This document shows positions 59,338 to 59,833 of a stretch of 59,833 nucleotides of DNA, piece after piece. The notes under the pieces are model-generated. The model saw only the letters and a program-made list of their open reading frames with translations. It was not told where the DNA came from and ran no database searches. Origin of the DNA: JAVJUS01 sp040220455 (GTDB lineage: Bacteria > Pseudomonadota > Alphaproteobacteria > DSM-16000 > Inquilinaceae); NCBI GenBank assembly GCA_040220455.1, contig JAVJUS010000058.1:1-59833 (forward strand), read 5' to 3'. Made by a program: the position numbers and the translations under genes. Each line of letters begins with the position of its first letter. Position 1 is the first letter of the stretch.

Positions 59338-59833
59338 CGCTCGCGGTCGGGATGGTCGGCCGCGCCGGGCGGCGGGGCCGTGGACGTCGCCCGGCCGGCG
59401 GCCGGGTTCCGGGGAGAAGCGGGATCCGGCGGCCGCGCCGCGGGCCCGCCGGGATCGTCGTCCCCGGCGGCATCGGCATAGGGGTCCGCGATGCCCGCAC
59501 GGGCGAGAAGCGCGGTTTCCAGGCCTTCCATGGCGTCGGCGCGGTCCGGCGTGTCGTGATCGTACCCCAGCAGGTGGAGCACGCCGTGGATCACCAGATG
59601 ATATAGGTGATCGGCGGGCGGTTTGCCCAGGGTCTTCGACTCGGCCGCCACCGTCTCGTAGGCCAGCATCACGTCGCCCAGCAGCACCGGCGCGCCGTCG
59701 ACCGGCGGCGGGCCATCGCCCTCCGTCAGGGCGAAGGAGAGGACGTTGGTCGGCTTGTCGCGGCCGCGATAGGCGCGGTTGAGCGCGCGCACGGCGGCGT
59801 CGTCGGCCAGCACGACCGTCGCCTCGGCCCCGG
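59334..59833 (-). CDS. ybeY: Endoribonuclease YbeY (partial, 5' end outside the window)
   Basis: The visible C-terminal 166 codons of the zinc-dependent YbeY ribonuclease used in 16S rRNA 3'-end maturation and quality control. The frame is open to the window edge. VVLADDAAVRALNRAYRGRDKPTNVLSF and the zinc motif HGVLHLLGYDH (HxxxHxxxxxH) are unmistakable. The protein ends in a 45-residue Pro/Ala-rich extension that most YbeY proteins lack. An ATGA overlap with corC indicates coupled translation. In alphaproteobacteria phoH usually precedes it, just outside this window. Confidence 0.94.
   Translation of the reverse strand, partial: GAEATVVLADDAAVRALNRAYRGRDKPTNVLSFALTEGDGPPPVDGAPVLLGDVMLAYETVAAESKTLGKPPADHLYHLVIHGVLHLLGYDHDTPDRADAMEGLETALLARAGIADPYADAAGDDDPGGPAARPPDPASPRNPAAGRATSTAPPPGAADHPDRER

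Overview
The window is about 60 kb of very GC-rich DNA from a Gram-negative bacterium, most likely an alphaproteobacterium of the Rhodospirillales type. Three things point there. The gene order ybeY-corC-lnt-xre-metK-trmB-rimP-nusA-ylxR-infB-rbfA-truB-rpsO-pnp is the usual alphaproteobacterial order. There is an ECF11 sigma factor (RpoE) with its ChrR anti-sigma factor. There is also an IalB-family exported protein. I see no prophage, conjugative element, CRISPR array, rRNA or tRNA gene. The only recognisable transposase is a short, broken IS5-type remnant.

Layout. 1-5 kb: an orphan ParA-type ATPase, a two-pore-helix potassium channel, a methyltransferase/asparaginase operon and a SPOUT RNA methylase. 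5-9 kb: chrR-rpoE, an IalB protein, and rlmN with an IS remnant at its 3' end. 9-13 kb: an alpha/beta hydrolase, a GT4 glycosyltransferase coupled to an LpxL-like acyltransferase, a small membrane protein and a GNAT acetyltransferase. 13-18 kb: the translation cluster thrS-infC-rpmI-rplT-pheS, with no pheT behind it. 18-21 kb: a cytochrome bd-type (CIO) oxidase operon behind a GbsR/MarR regulator. 21-29 kb: YbjQ and DUF2244 proteins, an AraC-MGMT fusion, an ABC exporter divergent from a TesA-type lipase, an aldo/keto reductase and ThpR. 29-33 kb: a CatB-type acetyltransferase, a 2OG-Fe(II) oxygenase divergent from a LysR regulator, and a secreted esterase. 33-39 kb: a polyamine block (speE, speD behind a long hairpin leader, puuD-like), a sterol desaturase-like hydroxylase, an old-yellow-enzyme flavoprotein and nth. 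39-43 kb: an MFS transporter and acetoacetyl-CoA synthetase. 43.4 kb to the end, all on the minus strand: the pnp ... ybeY core translation, RNA and envelope cluster.

The regulatory and non-coding DNA is the most unusual part. (i) A short palindromic element that can fold as a cloverleaf occurs three times, each time between the 3' ends of convergent genes (23.65, 33.72 and 38.66 kb). Two copies supply the stop codon of the gene they follow. (ii) infC appears to start at AUA. (iii) The speD, metK and rimP-nusA transcripts have structured leaders: an 18-bp stem, an interleaved (pseudoknot-type) pair of stems, and a promoter-proximal terminator. (iv) ChrR has lost the two cysteines that bind zinc in the well-studied homologue. 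(v) Two pairs of REP-like hairpins and one nested inverted repeat lie in gene-free gaps.

All calls come from reading the sequence and from family knowledge. No database search or folding calculation was run. At this GC content chance hairpins are frequent, so RNA-structure claims rest on arm length, wobble-pair evidence and position.
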